NCBI GenBank assembly: GCA_004296865.1
Contig: SCVQ01000560.1
Coordinates: forward strand, 1 to 5,922
DNA: 5,922 nucleotides
Origin: Nitrospirota bacterium
GTDB taxonomy: Bacteria > Nitrospirota > Nitrospiria > Nitrospirales > Nitrospiraceae
Reading direction: 5' to 3'
Every line of letters begins with the position of its first letter. Positions within the stretch are counted from its first letter, which is position 1. The notes under the pieces were generated by a model. That model saw nothing but the letters and a program-made list of their open reading frames with translations. It was not told the origin of the DNA and did no database searches. Positions 5,777 through 5,922 of this stretch are shown here, one piece after another. The position numbers and the translations under genes were made by a program.

Positions 5777-5922
5777 CTAATGCACCGAGAACGGCACCGG
5801 TGCAAAGGTTAAGATAAAGATCGCCAACGCGCCCCAGCCCACCCAGGTCCTCGTGCGGCCGAGGGCCGCGTCCGGGTCCAGGACCGGCGGGTGGGCCAGC
5901 CTACTGCTGGAATCTCAGCGTC
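5777..5922 (-). CDS. C-terminal end of a membrane protein, probably a site-2 (M50) protease family member; apparent frameshift
   Basis: A minus-strand frame ending in TAG (5779..5777) reads RLAHPPVLDPDAALGRTRTW, then VGWGALAIFILTFAPVPFSVH. About 36 of 41 codons end in G or C, strongly coding-like. The pattern HPPxxDxxxxLGRxR, then a hydrophobic segment ending F-x-PVPF, resembles the C-terminus of site-2 protease family (M50) membrane proteins; this is recall, not a search. The frame meets TGA at 5917..5915, while the next frame supplies TLRFQQ up to a TAG at 5903..5901. Skipping the single base at 5903 joins them as TLRFQQ-RLAHPP, a natural continuation. So there is either one extra base (mutation or assembly error) or the gene is broken. 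Only about 20 nt upstream of the switch are visible. It is the first visible gene of the minus cluster leading to the DUF1566 protein. Confidence 0.5.

Noticed and set aside
5674..5805. N-terminal extension of the DUF1566 protein
   Set aside because: It is basic and low in complexity, sits before the signal peptide, overlaps the M50-like tail, and the ribosome site at 5682–5688 points to 5673.
5191..5817. Plus-strand frame of 208 codons at the right end
   Set aside because: It is antisense to the DUF1566 gene, which has a clear signal peptide and domain motifs.

Overview
The window is a GC-rich bacterial chromosome segment carrying four complete, well-supported genes, one further complete gene of an uncharacterised family, and fragments at both edges. 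A bacterial-type glutaminyl-tRNA synthetase, a GAF–HD-GYP signalling protein, pentapeptide-repeat proteins and a DUF1566 (Lcl C-terminal domain) protein, together with strong G/C third-position codon preference and Shine-Dalgarno sites, suggest a Gram-negative environmental bacterium. Nitrospirota (Nitrospira-like) is my best guess, but no rRNA or lineage marker is present and a proteobacterium cannot be excluded.

Layout. Positions 1–166 hold the probable start of a minus-strand gene that runs off the left edge. Positions 157–2697 form a minus-strand two-gene unit, transcribed right to left. A GAF–HD-GYP protein (putative cyclic-di-GMP phosphodiesterase, 2697→1570) comes first. It is followed after about 39 nt by an exported protein made of 69 uninterrupted pentapeptide repeats (1530→157). 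Positions 2698–2982 are a divergent intergenic region with an 11-bp triplet tandem repeat, a 13-bp odd palindrome, a small hairpin and a possible 9-codon leader ORF. Positions 2983–5102 form a plus-strand pair: glnS, then 77 nt later a 114-residue cytoplasmic pentapeptide-repeat protein. Positions 5024–5922 are a minus-strand cluster. It contains the C-terminal end of what looks like a site-2 (M50) protease, with an apparent frameshift at the window edge, then an exported DUF1566 protein. Last comes a well-formed gene start (Shine-Dalgarno, ATG, CxxC zinc-ribbon-like N-terminus) that runs into the convergent pentapeptide gene and looks truncated.

How the genes relate. glnS is housekeeping: it charges tRNA-Gln. 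The HD-GYP and exported pentapeptide genes are probably co-transcribed, which hints that a cyclic-di-GMP signal and a cell-envelope or periplasmic beta-helix protein serve the same process; this is inference from position. No mobile element, CRISPR array, rRNA, tRNA or convincing intrinsic terminator was seen. The most notable material is the very long, perfectly phased pentapeptide protein with an aromatic ladder, the truncated zinc-ribbon start, and the possible frameshift in the M50-like fragment.
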